A DNA stretch of 57,356 nt from the NCBI GenBank assembly GCA_945873145.1, contig CAMCBZ010000014.1, forward strand, positions 1 through 57,356, written 5' to 3'. Shown piece after piece: positions 42,747-52,185 of the stretch. The translations under genes were made by a program, and so were the position numbers. The DNA is from an uncultured Prevotella sp. (lineage in GTDB: Bacteria; Bacteroidota; Bacteroidia; Bacteroidales; Bacteroidaceae). How positions within the stretch are numbered: position 1 is the first letter of the stretch; each line of letters opens with the position of its first letter. The notes under the pieces were generated by a model. That model did no database searches, was not told the DNA's origin, and saw nothing but the letters and a program-made list of their open reading frames with translations.

Positions 42747-45700
42747 TCAGAAATTGAGGTTGATACCAAAGTTGAAAGTACGTGAGATGGGATAGTTGCT
42801 AAGGTCTATGCCGTTGATGCCCACCTCCGGATCAAAACCTGAGTAGCCAGTGATGGTAGCAACATTCTCACAGGAGAAGATGAGGCGTGCTGAAGACAGA
42901 GACAGCGCGCGAAGCCATGTGGCAGGCAGGCTATAGGAAAGGGAAATGTTTTTCAAACGCAAATAAGAGCCGCTTTCTACATAACGGTCAGAAACGCGGT
43001 TGTTGCCATTGGGGTCTCCATAGACGGCACGAGGCATAGAGGTACTGGTACCTTCTCCGTGCCAGCGTCCGAGTACATCGGTGAGCTGGTTGTAGGCAGC
43101 GGACATTCCCATGAGGTCGATATTGTTGGCATTGAAGATCTTATTGCCAGCCACTCCTTGGAAATAGACGCTCAACTCCAAGCCCTTCCAGGAAACCATA
43201 TTGTTGATAGAGAAGAGGTGAGCCGGATTAGGATTGCCGATGACAGTGCGATCCTTTTCATTTATGACACCATCGTTGTTGAGGTCACGGAAGCGTATGT
43301 CGCCAGGTTCAGCACCTGTTTGCACGGCATGCTCCTCTACCTCTTTCTGGTTCTGGAAGATTCCGTCTGTGACATAACCATAGAACACGTTGATGGGATA
43401 CCCTTTTGCCAGCATCGTAACATAAGAGTTGTTGATCTGGTTGATGTAGTAGGGTACGCTGCTGTTGAGATTGTCGATCTTATTGCGGTTGTAGGTATAG
43501 GAAACACTTGTCTCCCATCCCGGATGAGTCTGACTCTCCTTGAAGTTGATGGTATGGAGAGAGACCTCGATACCCTTGTTCGTCACCTTGCCGGCATTGG
43601 TGTATGTCGTGCTGGTGTCCTCAAAGCCTGAAGTAATAGGAATGGAGGCTTTGACAAGCATATCAGAGGTTTTCTTCAGATAAGCATCGACGGTGAGCAT
43701 TACACGAGAGTCGAAAAGGGCTGCATCGAAACCGATGTTGGTCTGTGTCACCGTCTCCCAGTGAATATCAGGATTGGACAATGTGGTGGAGATGAGAGCT
43801 GTTTGCTCCACGCCGTCAGTGCCGAAAGGATATACACTGGTATTGTATGTAGCTAAATAACCATAGTTGCCCACACTGGCCTGACTACCCGTCTGGCCGT
43901 AGCCGGCACGTATCTTAAGGTCAGAAAGGATAGGATTGGGCTTGTACCATTTTTCTTCGGTAAGACGCCAGGCCAAAGATACGGAGGGGAAGGTGCCCCA
44001 ACGGTGGCTGCGTCCGAAACGGCTTGAACCGTCACGGCGTATGGTAGCTGTAACTAAATAGCGGTTCATGTAGTCATAGTTGGCACGCGCCATATAGGAG
44101 AAGAGGGACCATTCTGTGGTGTTGCCGCCCATTGACTCCATCTTCTGGCCATTATCCATCTCGTGCACATTCTCAAACGAGAAAATGTTTTTTTGAGCAT
44201 TGAGATAGTTATAGTTGTTCCATTGAGCCGACGTACCGGCCATAACATTCAGATGGTGCTTCCCCAAAAAAGTGTGATCGAAGGTGAAGTAGTTGTCCCA
44301 CAGATATGTAAACGACTTGTTGTTGCTCTGATAGCGGGAAGCCTGAACAACGGGCGTGGGCTTCCAATTGTAGGCAGGAGTGAAGTTGTCATAATCCCAG
44401 AATTTTGCATCAAGTCCGAATGTGGTCTTGAACTTCAGCCATGATGTCAGTGAGGCTTCACCAGAGATGTTGCCTAACAGATTATATCCTTTCGTCTTTT
44501 GTGAGTCAGTCTCTGTGGGACCTACAGGGTTGCGTGTAGAACCGTACCACAGGGAGTTACCCTCCGGACCAGACCAATTGCCACCGTCGTCTTTAACTGG
44601 CAATACAGGCAGTGCACGATAAGTGGATCCAAGGTCATAACTTCCTTGCTCTTTCAGATCGGCACTCATCGAGAGGTTGGTGCTGACCTTCAGCCAGTCG
44701 AGTACTTGTGCGTCCAGATTGTCTTGGAAAGTATAACGTCGGTAGTTTACGCTGCGCACGGTGCCACTTTGCTTTTGGAAGCCTCCGGAAACATAGTAGT
44801 TGATCTTGTCAGAACCACCCGTGTAGCTGAGAGTATAGTTTTGGAGATATCCGGTACGGAACATCTCATCAACCCAGTTCGTACCCTCGCCGAGTGATAC
44901 GGGGTTAGTCCAAAGAGGGTTGGCCGCATTGCCGGAGTTGGTCATCATATCGTTGCTGAGAGCTGCATATTCTGCAGCGTTGAGCAGGTGAGGCTTCTTT
45001 GTAGCGTGCTGGGCAGAGAGATTCATGTTCAGTATCAGATGTCCGCGACCGTCTTTACCCTTCATCGTAGTAATGAGAATGACGCCGTTGGCACCGCGTG
45101 AACCGTAGATGGCCGTAGCGGAAGCATCCTTGAGAACGTCGATGCGCTCTATGTCTGCCATGTTGAGATTGTTAAGCCCTAAATCAGTGGGGACTCCATC
45201 AATGACAACGAGCGGGTCGCAGTTGTTAATAGAACCCAAACCACGGATTTTAATGGACACGTTATCACCTGGCTTACCGGCATCAATGACTTGCAGGCCT
45301 GACACCTTTCCCTGAAGGGCCTGCCCAAGATTAGCCACGGGCTGGTCTTTTAAGTCTTTGTTGGCTAAAGAACCAACAGCACCGGTAAGGTCGCGCTTGC
45401 GCATGGTACCATAACCAACCACCACTACTTCGCTCAGTTGCTGGTTGTCCTCCACAAGTACAATGTCAACATTGTTCTTGCCATTCAAAGGCACGTCCTT
45501 TTCTTTGTACCCCATATAAGTAAATGACAGTGTACTGTTGGCGGGTACCGAAAGGGTAAACGCGCCATTGAGATCCGTTACAGTGGCATTTTTCGTACCT
45601 TTTTGTACGACACTGGCCCCAATAATTGTCTCACCACTTGCGTCCTTGACGACTCCATGTACTTGTATGTTCTGCGCTGTGATGTCGAGAGACAACATCG

Positions 45701-45749
45701 CGGCAAACAAGCCAAGCACGACTCTTTTGTGAATTGTCATTTTGTGCAT
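42747..45749 (-). CDS. SusC-like TonB-dependent outer-membrane transporter
   Basis: 1000 residues (997 if Met4 is used). Signal peptide to about 25, carboxypeptidase-regulatory-like domain 28-105 (VHGVVKDASGETIIGASV), the SusC TonB-box-like segment LSEVVVVGYGTMRKRDLTGAV, plug (VIDGVPTDLG, IERIDVLKDASATAIYGSRG) and barrel to GINLNF. It imports oligosaccharides with its SusD. Preceded by a TAACTTTG box (45798-45805) and controlled, probably, by the TPR/HTH regulator gene upstream. Confidence 0.96.
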   Translation of the reverse strand: MHKMTIHKRVVLGLFAAMLSLDITAQNIQVHGVVKDASGETIIGASVVQKGTKNATVTDLNGAFTLSVPANSTLSFTYMGYKEKDVPLNGKNNVDIVLVEDNQQLSEVVVVGYGTMRKRDLTGAVGSLANKDLKDQPVANLGQALQGKVSGLQVIDAGKPGDNVSIKIRGLGSINNCDPLVVIDGVPTDLGLNNLNMADIERIDVLKDASATAIYGSRGANGVILITTMKGKDGRGHLILNMNLSAQHATKKPHLLNAAEYAALSNDMMTNSGNAANPLWTNPVSLGEGTNWVDEMFRTGYLQNYTLSYTGGSDKINYYVSGGFQKQSGTVRSVNYRRYTFQDNLDAQVLDWLKVSTNLSMSADLKEQGSYDLGSTYRALPVLPVKDDGGNWSGPEGNSLWYGSTRNPVGPTETDSQKTKGYNLLGNISGEASLTSWLKFKTTFGLDAKFWDYDNFTPAYNWKPTPVVQASRYQSNNKSFTYLWDNYFTFDHTFLGKHHLNVMAGTSAQWNNYNYLNAQKNIFSFENVHEMDNGQKMESMGGNTTEWSLFSYMARANYDYMNRYLVTATIRRDGSSRFGRSHRWGTFPSVSLAWRLTEEKWYKPNPILSDLKIRAGYGQTGSQASVGNYGYLATYNTSVYPFGTDGVEQTALISTTLSNPDIHWETVTQTNIGFDAALFDSRVMLTVDAYLKKTSDMLVKASIPITSGFEDTSTTYTNAGKVTNKGIEVSLHTINFKESQTHPGWETSVSYTYNRNKIDNLNSSVPYYINQINNSYVTMLAKGYPINVFYGYVTDGIFQNQKEVEEHAVQTGAEPGDIRFRDLNNDGVINEKDRTVIGNPNPAHLFSINNMVSWKGLELSVYFQGVAGNKIFNANNIDLMGMSAAYNQLTDVLGRWHGEGTSTSMPRAVYGDPNGNNRVSDRYVESGSYLRLKNISLSYSLPATWLRALSLSSARLIFSCENVATITGYSGFDPEVGINGIDLSNYPISRTFNFGINLNF

Positions 45750-45797
45750 ATAAGAATTAGGTTTTTATAGAAATTAATCTTTGTAAGATTTCGATTG

Positions 45798-45805
45798 CAA
45801 AGTTA
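45798..45805 (-). promoter_or_regulatory. -7 box for the SusC operon
   Basis: TAACTTTG on the minus strand, about 50 bp before the SusC start. No clear TTTG at -33, as expected if the gene needs an activator. Confidence 0.55.
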
Positions 45806-45937
45806 GCAGTTATTAGCACAAGATGTAATGACAAGTAAGGGACAGGTAGATTAAATTAAATTGTTAATATACTTAATGCTCTAATAATGAGCGATATAAA
45901 TATATAAAACAAAATAGGCTAAGTAGAATATTATAAG

Positions 45938-45963
45938 AATAAAAAACGCCTAATGTAGGCGTT
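45938..45963 (-). terminator. terminator of the regulator gene
   Basis: On the minus strand AACGCCTA, loop CAT, TAGGCGTT, then TTTTATTC. It lies 17 bp after the regulator stop and separates its transcript from the SusC operon. Confidence 0.85.
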
Positions 45964-45979
45964 AGACAGGTGAAAACCG

Positions 45980-47653
45980 TTACTTAATGACCGTTCCGAT
46001 CTTCATAACATCCTCTTCAAACGATTCCTTATTGATGGCCCAGTTTTTCACACGTGAACGATAGTTGTAGATGGTTTGTGGAGAATAGAAAAGCACGGAG
46101 GCGATCTCGCTACTCTCTTTTACACCGAGCCTGATGAGTGCGTAAATACGCTGCTCAGAAGTCAGAGAGTGATTGTCGGAAGCCACGATACAGTGTGCAG
46201 GCTCAAGCAATGCGTTGAGCTCAGTAGTGAAAGTCGGATAGAGATCAAGGAACGCCTTGTCAAACCGGTTTCGGAATACCTCTGCCTCCTCTTCTGACAA
46301 CCTTGACGAAGAGACGGCGCTAAGCAATTCATTGACTTGATTGGCCTTGATCTTGCGTCGCACAAAGGTCTGATAATGGGCGAGTCGGTCAATAAACTTA
46401 GCGCAAAGGTCTATATATAATTTTGCCAGCCGCTCCCGTTTGCGGTTGGTATCAACAAGCATCGTGTTTGCTTTTGCCAGTCTGGAGTTAAGCTCCGTAA
46501 GTTTAGAATTGAGTTCAGTAAGTTTAGAATTGGATTGCGAAAGCTGATGACGACGGTTGGTGAGCGTCTTGTTCTGCCGGAAGATGTAAAGGATAGCCAT
46601 CAGTGAGCCAAAGACCAAAAACGATATGATGACAATAGCCCACTTCAACGTGTTATTGCTGTTCATCATCTGCTGTTCATAAGATGCCACGATGGTTGGC
46701 ATCTTCTGTGAGATTTCCAGGATACGCAGCCTCGCATTGAAGAATTTGGCATCCTCCATGGCAATGTTGATATATCTGGCAGCCCGTTCAATATTGTCAT
46801 TGTCTTCCCGGAAGAGATAAGTAGCTAAATCTTGAAGTGCCAAGTTCTCACGCGTACAGCAGATGGCATCGCTGATGGCAGCCTCTATCAGGTATTGCTC
46901 ATATCTCTCTTGATCACCATGGGCACTGTAGTTATTGGCGATAGCGAAAGACGCCATCTCAGAGTATCGGGAGTGTTTAGAGAGCCTCCGGATGGTACGG
47001 AAATAGTAATAGAGGGCTTTTTTGTCGTTGCGCTCTACATATATATAGTATTCACCATGATAATAATCCCAGAAGGGCATTGTAGGCTCCAAGAAGGGCA
47101 TCGCTTGCTTGAGAAACTCTCTTGCACGCGCAGAATAGATAGGTGAGAAACGATCATCGTTGCAATAATTTGCCCAGTTGGAGTAAAGAATGAAGTAAGT
47201 AAGATAGTATTGTAGTTTGAGATCTTTCCCCGAACCTTCTATGTTAATATGGTCAAGCACATCGACCGCTTCACTATAAAGGCCTCCAATGGCATAGAGT
47301 TGTGCCTGCCTGAGAAGGTTGAGTTTTATGTAATGGTTCTTATGGAGTTTTTGAGATAGAGAGAGGGCTATGTCAACATAATAGCGGGCAGAGTCGAATT
47401 TGAATACATAATATTCGTCAAAGAGCTGGCCATAGAGACGAAGCTGTTGTTCACTGTCCGGTTGCGCTTTGAGTTGAGCTTTGAGGTAGTTGATATGCTG
47501 AAGCTTGTTTTGAGTATAGACGTGACGCTGGTCGAGGACTTCATCCAGTCGTTGCAGGTTGCGTTGGTTTGCAGCCTGGATAGTCATCGAAGCGAGTGCT
47601 GGCAGCACAAAAGCCGCCAGTACTCGGATAATATGATGTCGGAATGAGCACAT
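45980..47653 (-). CDS. TPR/HTH membrane regulator (DUF6377 type)
   Basis: 557 residues from the ATG at 47653; the 48 codons upstream overlap the protease gene and are not family-like. Signal/membrane start (HIIRVLAAFVLPALASM), a helical TPR-like sensor region (60-380: LYGQLFDEYYVFKFDSARYY, SEAVDVLDHI), one membrane helix near 390 (WAIVIISFLVFGSLMAILYI), a coiled coil with repeated LTELNSKLTELNSRL, and a C-terminal helix-turn-helix (LTSEQRIYALIRLGVKESSE, YSPQTIYNYRSRVKNWA). Such one-protein sensor-regulators commonly adjoin SusC/D loci. Probably senses alpha-glucan oligomers in the periplasm and activates the operon at 45.7 kb. Confidence 0.85.
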   Translation of the reverse strand: MCSFRHHIIRVLAAFVLPALASMTIQAANQRNLQRLDEVLDQRHVYTQNKLQHINYLKAQLKAQPDSEQQLRLYGQLFDEYYVFKFDSARYYVDIALSLSQKLHKNHYIKLNLLRQAQLYAIGGLYSEAVDVLDHINIEGSGKDLKLQYYLTYFILYSNWANYCNDDRFSPIYSARAREFLKQAMPFLEPTMPFWDYYHGEYYIYVERNDKKALYYYFRTIRRLSKHSRYSEMASFAIANNYSAHGDQERYEQYLIEAAISDAICCTRENLALQDLATYLFREDNDNIERAARYINIAMEDAKFFNARLRILEISQKMPTIVASYEQQMMNSNNTLKWAIVIISFLVFGSLMAILYIFRQNKTLTNRRHQLSQSNSKLTELNSKLTELNSRLAKANTMLVDTNRKRERLAKLYIDLCAKFIDRLAHYQTFVRRKIKANQVNELLSAVSSSRLSEEEAEVFRNRFDKAFLDLYPTFTTELNALLEPAHCIVASDNHSLTSEQRIYALIRLGVKESSEIASVLFYSPQTIYNYRSRVKNWAINKESFEEDVMKIGTVIK

Positions 47654-47657
47654 CTCT

Positions 47658-49400
47658 TCAACTGTTAAGTCTGAAGGGAGGCATGACCGAAGCCGTGTAG
47701 TACATATCGTTGCGGAAAGCAGGACGAGATCCCATGGCCACCTTTCCCTTGGCAGCCTTTTTCTTGGACGGTGCCGGCAACTTCGGGAAGGCGGCATTCT
47801 GCTTGAACAGCATCAGGGCACGCGTGATGACGGGATCGTCCTGGTTGAGATACTCGTAAAGTGCCTGCTCATCGAGCATGTTGTAGATGATGCGGCCGTT
47901 GATGAACTGCTCCAGGAGCGAGTGGCTCTTCTTGATGAGCAGGTTGCGGCGCTGCAAGCCATGCTTGTCGGCATAGTCGGCGAACTGGTCTACGGTGTTC
48001 TGCGCATTGAGATATTTCGAGAGGTCGAGCATCTGCTTAAACATCTTCATCTTTTGCCGGTTATTGTCGGTGTAGGTGAAGGCGAACTGCAGGATGAGTC
48101 CGCTCATGATGGCCTGCTTGTAATAGGAGGTGACATAGGTGGTGTCTTCCGGCACGAAGATGTCCGGCGTGATGCCGCCACCGCCGTAGACCACACGTCC
48201 GATACCCGTATGATAAGCCGGCCCGGTGTGTTTGATGCTGTCCTGCGAGAAGAACTCTCCGTGCTGGTAGCGGTCGATGATGTCCTGAGCATAGGCTTCT
48301 TCGTCACCGTCGACGTATGGCTTCTGTATGCAACGACCCGACGGCGTGTAGTAGCGGGCAATGGTCAGACGGATCATCGAACCGTCGGGGAACGGGATCT
48401 GCTGCTGCACGAGGCCCTTGCCGAAGGATCGGCGGCCAATGATCGTGGCGCGGTCGTTGTCCTGCATGGCACCGGCGAAGATCTCTGCTGCCGAGGCTGT
48501 GCCCTCGTTGATGAGCACCACGAGCGGAATGTTCTGGTAAGCGCCGTGTCCGTCGGAGGTGTAATCCTGGCGCGGCGACTTGCGTCCCTCGGTGTAGACA
48601 ATGAGCTTCTTGGCAGGCAGGAACTCATTGGCAACCTGTACGGCACTCTGAAGATAACCGCCGGGATTGTCGCGGAGGTCGATGACCAGGTTCTGGAAGC
48701 CCTGCTGTTGCAGGTTGGCCAGAGCGATGAGCAGCTCAGGATAGGTCTTCTCTCCGAAGTTCTTGATCTTGATGTAGCCCGTGTTGTCGTCGAGCATATA
48801 GGCCGCGGTAATCGTCTTGGTAGGAATCTCGGCACGTGTGATGTCGAAGGAGAGCACCTTAGGATGGCCGAAGCGCAGCACGCCGACACGCACCTTGGAG
48901 CCCTGAGGACCTTTGAGGCGGTGCATGGCTTCCTCTTGCGTGACCTGCTTGCCGACGAATTTCTTGCCGTCAACCATCACGATCTTGTCGCCGGCAATGA
49001 TGCCGGCTTTCTCTGCGGGTCCGTTTTTGATGACGTTCTCCACGTGGATCGTGTCCTGCCGGATGGTGAACTCGATGCCCACGCCCGAGAACGAACCCTT
49101 CAGGTCATCCTCGGACTGCTGCACGTCCTTGGCGCTGATATACACCGAGTGCGGGTCGAGCTCGCCGAGGATGAGCGGCATAGCCTTTTCCACGAGCGAG
49201 TCGATGTTGACATTATCGACATATTGATCGTCGATGATGCGTAGCAGATTGCTGAGCTTGTTGCTGCCATTGTTGACCACTGTCAGACGACTGCCCGAGA
49301 AATGGTTGGCGTAGAAGGTACCAATGAGAATACCAAGAATCATGCTCACCGCCATGAGCAGTGGCATAAACCGGTTCTTCTTGTCGTATTTCATATTCAT
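47658..49400 (-). CDS. S41-family C-terminal processing protease
   Basis: 580 residues. One N-terminal membrane anchor (FMPLLMAVSMILGILIGTF), a PDZ domain (about 90-180, FSGVGIEFTI, GPAEKAGIIAGDKIV) and the protease core with the Ser/Lys dyad: Ser in NEGTASAAEIFAG and Lys in GRRSFGKGLVQ. A periplasmic protease trimming protein C-termini, with a 200-residue C-terminal extension common in Bacteroidota. Starts inside the deaminase stop (4-bp overlap) and ends 4 bp before the regulator start, so the three are likely co-transcribed. Confidence 0.93.
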   Translation of the reverse strand: MNMKYDKKNRFMPLLMAVSMILGILIGTFYANHFSGSRLTVVNNGSNKLSNLLRIIDDQYVDNVNIDSLVEKAMPLILGELDPHSVYISAKDVQQSEDDLKGSFSGVGIEFTIRQDTIHVENVIKNGPAEKAGIIAGDKIVMVDGKKFVGKQVTQEEAMHRLKGPQGSKVRVGVLRFGHPKVLSFDITRAEIPTKTITAAYMLDDNTGYIKIKNFGEKTYPELLIALANLQQQGFQNLVIDLRDNPGGYLQSAVQVANEFLPAKKLIVYTEGRKSPRQDYTSDGHGAYQNIPLVVLINEGTASAAEIFAGAMQDNDRATIIGRRSFGKGLVQQQIPFPDGSMIRLTIARYYTPSGRCIQKPYVDGDEEAYAQDIIDRYQHGEFFSQDSIKHTGPAYHTGIGRVVYGGGGITPDIFVPEDTTYVTSYYKQAIMSGLILQFAFTYTDNNRQKMKMFKQMLDLSKYLNAQNTVDQFADYADKHGLQRRNLLIKKSHSLLEQFINGRIIYNMLDEQALYEYLNQDDPVITRALMLFKQNAAFPKLPAPSKKKAAKGKVAMGSRPAFRNDMYYTASVMPPFRLNS

Positions 49401-49876
49401 AACTCTTCTTTGTGTTGTTTTTCCAGTTCATTCATATCGAGGAAATCCACCTCCACGCCGGCGCGTTGCAACAGCCGTATGCCGTCGTCGAGCCGGTATT
49501 TCTCGCCGTACACCACGCGTCGGATGCCTGCCTGAATGATCAGCTTGGCGCATTCGATGCATGGCGACGCCGTGACATAGAGTGTGGAGCCGTCGCTGTT
49601 GTTACCCGATCGGGCGAGTTTGGTGATGGCATTGGCCTCGGCGTGGAGCACGTAGGGCTTCGTGACGTTGTCGTCGTCCTCACAGACATTCTCAAAGCCA
49701 CTTGGCGTGCCATTGTATCCGTCGCTGATGATCATCTTATCCTTGACGACGAGGGCTCCCACCTTGCGGCGTTTGCAGTAGGAGTTCTCTGCCCAGATAT
49801 GCGCCATGCGCAGATAGCGGCCGTCGAGCAGATGTTGCTTTTGGGCTTTGCGTGTTTTTTCTTCCTCTTCTTTCAT
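49397..49876 (-). CDS. dCMP deaminase
   Basis: 159 residues. Zinc site residues from HAEANAI and PCIECAK, with VGALVVKDKMIISDGYNGTPSG as in deoxycytidylate deaminases (ComEB/Dcd type). Converts dCMP to dUMP for thymidylate synthesis. The stop overlaps the protease start by 4 bp. It is 42 bp downstream of the M3 peptidase. Confidence 0.93.
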   Translation of the reverse strand: MKEEEEKTRKAQKQHLLDGRYLRMAHIWAENSYCKRRKVGALVVKDKMIISDGYNGTPSGFENVCEDDDNVTKPYVLHAEANAITKLARSGNNSDGSTLYVTASPCIECAKLIIQAGIRRVVYGEKYRLDDGIRLLQRAGVEVDFLDMNELEKQHKEEL

Positions 49877-49898
49877 AACGATGCTTTCGTAAGTATAC

Positions 49899-49918
49899 TA
49901 TATATAATAATGTGTAGG
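49899..49918 (+). repeat. TATATAATAATGTGTAGG motif, copy 4
   Basis: Plus-strand reading of the gap between the M3 peptidase and dCMP deaminase genes, both on the minus strand. Here the motif is antisense to the genes, unlike the other three copies. Confidence 0.5.
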
Positions 49919-51991
49919 TCACGCTTTGCGGATGCCGTCGCGCACGAGCAGTGCGTCGATCGTCGGCTCCTGTCCCCGGAAGCGCTTATAGAGCGTCATC
50001 GGATTTTCCGTACCACCCTTGGAGAGGATGCAGTCGCGGAAGCGCTGGGCGGTAGCCTGGTCGAAGATGCCGTTGCGCTTGAACACGCTGAAGGCATCGG
50101 CGTCGAGCACCTCGGCCCATTTGTAGCTATAGTATCCGGCGGCATAACCTCCGGCCATGATATGCGAGAACTGTGTCGTCATGCACGTGTTGGGGAGCTG
50201 GGGCAGGAGGATCGCATCCTTCCAGGCCTCTTTCTCGAATGACGGGATGTCGGCCTTGAACTCCTCGCGCTGGGTGTAGTAGGCCATGTCGAGCAGTCCG
50301 AAGCTCACCTGGCGCAGGCAGCCGTAAGCCACATTGAAGTTGCGTGAGCGCACGATGCGGTCGACGAGTTCGTCGGGAATCGGCTCGCCGGTCTTGTAGT
50401 GGAAGGCAAAGGTGCGCAGGAACTCCTTTTCCACGGCATAATTCTCCATGAACTGCGATGGCATCTCCACGAAGTCCCACCACACATTCGTACCGGAGAG
50501 ACTGCCGAAACGGGTGTTGGCAAACATGCCGTGAAGCGAGTGACCGAACTCATGGAGGAAGGTCTCCACCTCGCCGAGTGTGAGCAGTGCGGGCTTCTCC
50601 GGCGTAGGCTTGGTGAAGTTCATCACCACGCTCACGTGCGGACGGATGTTCTCGCCCTTGTGGTTGATATGCTGTCCCTGGAACTCTGTCATCCAGGCAC
50701 CGTCGTGCTTACCCTTGCGGGGATAGAAGTCAGCGTAGAAGACAGCGAGATAGCTGCCGTCTTTGTCAAAGACCTCGTAGGCCTTGACGTCGGGATGATA
50801 GACGGGGATGTCCTTGTTCTCCTTGAATGTGATGCCATAGAGACGATGGGCCAGACCGAAGACGCCGTCGATGACCTTGTCGAGCTGGAAATAAGGACGC
50901 AGCATCTCCGCGTCGATATTGTAGTTCTCCATCTTTAGCTTATGGGCATAATAGGAGAAGTCCCACGGCTCAAGCTGGAAGTCATCGCCTTCGAGCTTGC
51001 GGGCTTCCTCACGAATGGCCTCCACCTCCTTCTCAGCAGTAGGCTTATAGGCATCGATAAGGTCGTGGAGAAGTTTATAGACATTCTTCACGCTGCCCGC
51101 CATGCGGTATTTCATGACATAGTCGGCAAAGGTGTCGTTGCCCAGGAGCTGTGCCTCCTCGCGCCGGTTGTTGACGAGCGCACGACAGATGTCGCGGTTG
51201 TCGTTCTCGTCGCCATGGATGCAGAGCGTGTTGCGGGCCATATACATTTTCTTTCTCAGTTCGCGGTTGTCGGCGTGCGACATAAAAGGCGAGTAGCTGG
51301 GATAGTCGAGCGTGAACAGCCAGCCTTCCTTGCCCTGCTCCTTGGCAGCGTTGGCGGCAGCCTCCACAGCCGTGTCGGGGAGTCCGGCAAGGTCGTTCTT
51401 GTCGGTGATGAGCAGTGTGAAGGCCTTGGTATCCTTCAGCAGATTCTGAGAGAATTGCAGGGCGAGGAGCGATCCTTTCTCGTCGAGCTCGCGCAGACGC
51501 TGCTTGCCGGCCTCATCGAGGAGTGCACCATTGCGCACAAAACCGTCGTAGGTTCTGTCGAGCATCATCTGCTCTTCAGGCGTCAGCTCACGGTGATGTT
51601 CATAGACCGCCTTGACACGTGCGAAAGCCTTCGGGTTGAGCAGGAAGTCGTTCTCGTGCTTGGTAAGGATTGGTGCGAGCTTCTGTGCCAGTGCCTCCAT
51701 GCGGTCGTCGGTCTCAGCGCTCATCAGGCAGGAGAACACCGTAGACACGCGGTCGAGGAGGTCGTAGTAGTGCGGTCCCTTGCTGTCGTTGTGGTAAGCG
51801 ATGGTGTTGTCAAAGGTCGGCTCTTCGGGATTGTTGAGCATGATCTCAATATCCTCGTCGTCGCGCCGAATGCCTTCCATGAAGGCCGGTTCAAAATCCT
51901 CAAAGCGTATTTTGTCGAAGGGTATCGTGTCATGGGGCGTATTGTAGGGCTCCATGAAGGGGTTCTTTCTTTCTGTTGTCTCGTTCATCAC
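49919..51991 (-). CDS. M3-family peptidase (peptidyl-dipeptidase/oligopeptidase A type)
   Basis: 690 residues, no signal peptide, so cytoplasmic. The zinc site HEFGHSLHGM with the downstream Glu (WDFVEMPSQFMENYA) is intact. The C-terminal KRFRGQEPTIDALLVRDGI is usual in this group. Degrades short peptides. It opens the minus-strand run M3 peptidase, dCMP deaminase, S41 protease, regulator. A promoter box lies about 55 bp upstream. Confidence 0.93.
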   Translation of the reverse strand: MMNETTERKNPFMEPYNTPHDTIPFDKIRFEDFEPAFMEGIRRDDEDIEIMLNNPEEPTFDNTIAYHNDSKGPHYYDLLDRVSTVFSCLMSAETDDRMEALAQKLAPILTKHENDFLLNPKAFARVKAVYEHHRELTPEEQMMLDRTYDGFVRNGALLDEAGKQRLRELDEKGSLLALQFSQNLLKDTKAFTLLITDKNDLAGLPDTAVEAAANAAKEQGKEGWLFTLDYPSYSPFMSHADNRELRKKMYMARNTLCIHGDENDNRDICRALVNNRREEAQLLGNDTFADYVMKYRMAGSVKNVYKLLHDLIDAYKPTAEKEVEAIREEARKLEGDDFQLEPWDFSYYAHKLKMENYNIDAEMLRPYFQLDKVIDGVFGLAHRLYGITFKENKDIPVYHPDVKAYEVFDKDGSYLAVFYADFYPRKGKHDGAWMTEFQGQHINHKGENIRPHVSVVMNFTKPTPEKPALLTLGEVETFLHEFGHSLHGMFANTRFGSLSGTNVWWDFVEMPSQFMENYAVEKEFLRTFAFHYKTGEPIPDELVDRIVRSRNFNVAYGCLRQVSFGLLDMAYYTQREEFKADIPSFEKEAWKDAILLPQLPNTCMTTQFSHIMAGGYAAGYYSYKWAEVLDADAFSVFKRNGIFDQATAQRFRDCILSKGGTENPMTLYKRFRGQEPTIDALLVRDGIRKA

Positions 51992-52044
51992 TTTCTCTAT
52001 AAATCTTCTCTAAACCGAGGAGTCGCTCCTCACCTATTATTATG

Positions 52045-52052
52045 CAAAGATA
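52045..52052 (-). promoter_or_regulatory. -7 box for the M3 peptidase operon
   Basis: TATCTTTG on the minus strand, matching TAnnTTTG; start of transcription near 52038, about 47 nt before the ATG. The -33 element is not obvious. Confidence 0.55.
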
Positions 52053-52144
52053 CGAAAAGTATTGGATGAGGATATATAATATGGAGTGGAATTATAATTA
52101 TTTATAAAAGTGAGAAAGATAATTGCGTTGGATTTGCTTTATAC

Positions 52145-52175
52145 TTGCTTTTTTCGTATAAAACCACTATATTTG
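52145..52175 (+). promoter_or_regulatory. Bacteroidetes promoter for the AmmeMemoRadiSam genes
   Basis: TTG (52145-52147), 20-bp spacer, TATATTTG (52168-52175). Transcription would start near 52182, only about 4 nt before the ATG at 52186. Either the message is nearly leaderless or translation starts at one of the Met codons 16-18. Confidence 0.75.
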
Positions 52176-52185
52176 CGAAAAACCT

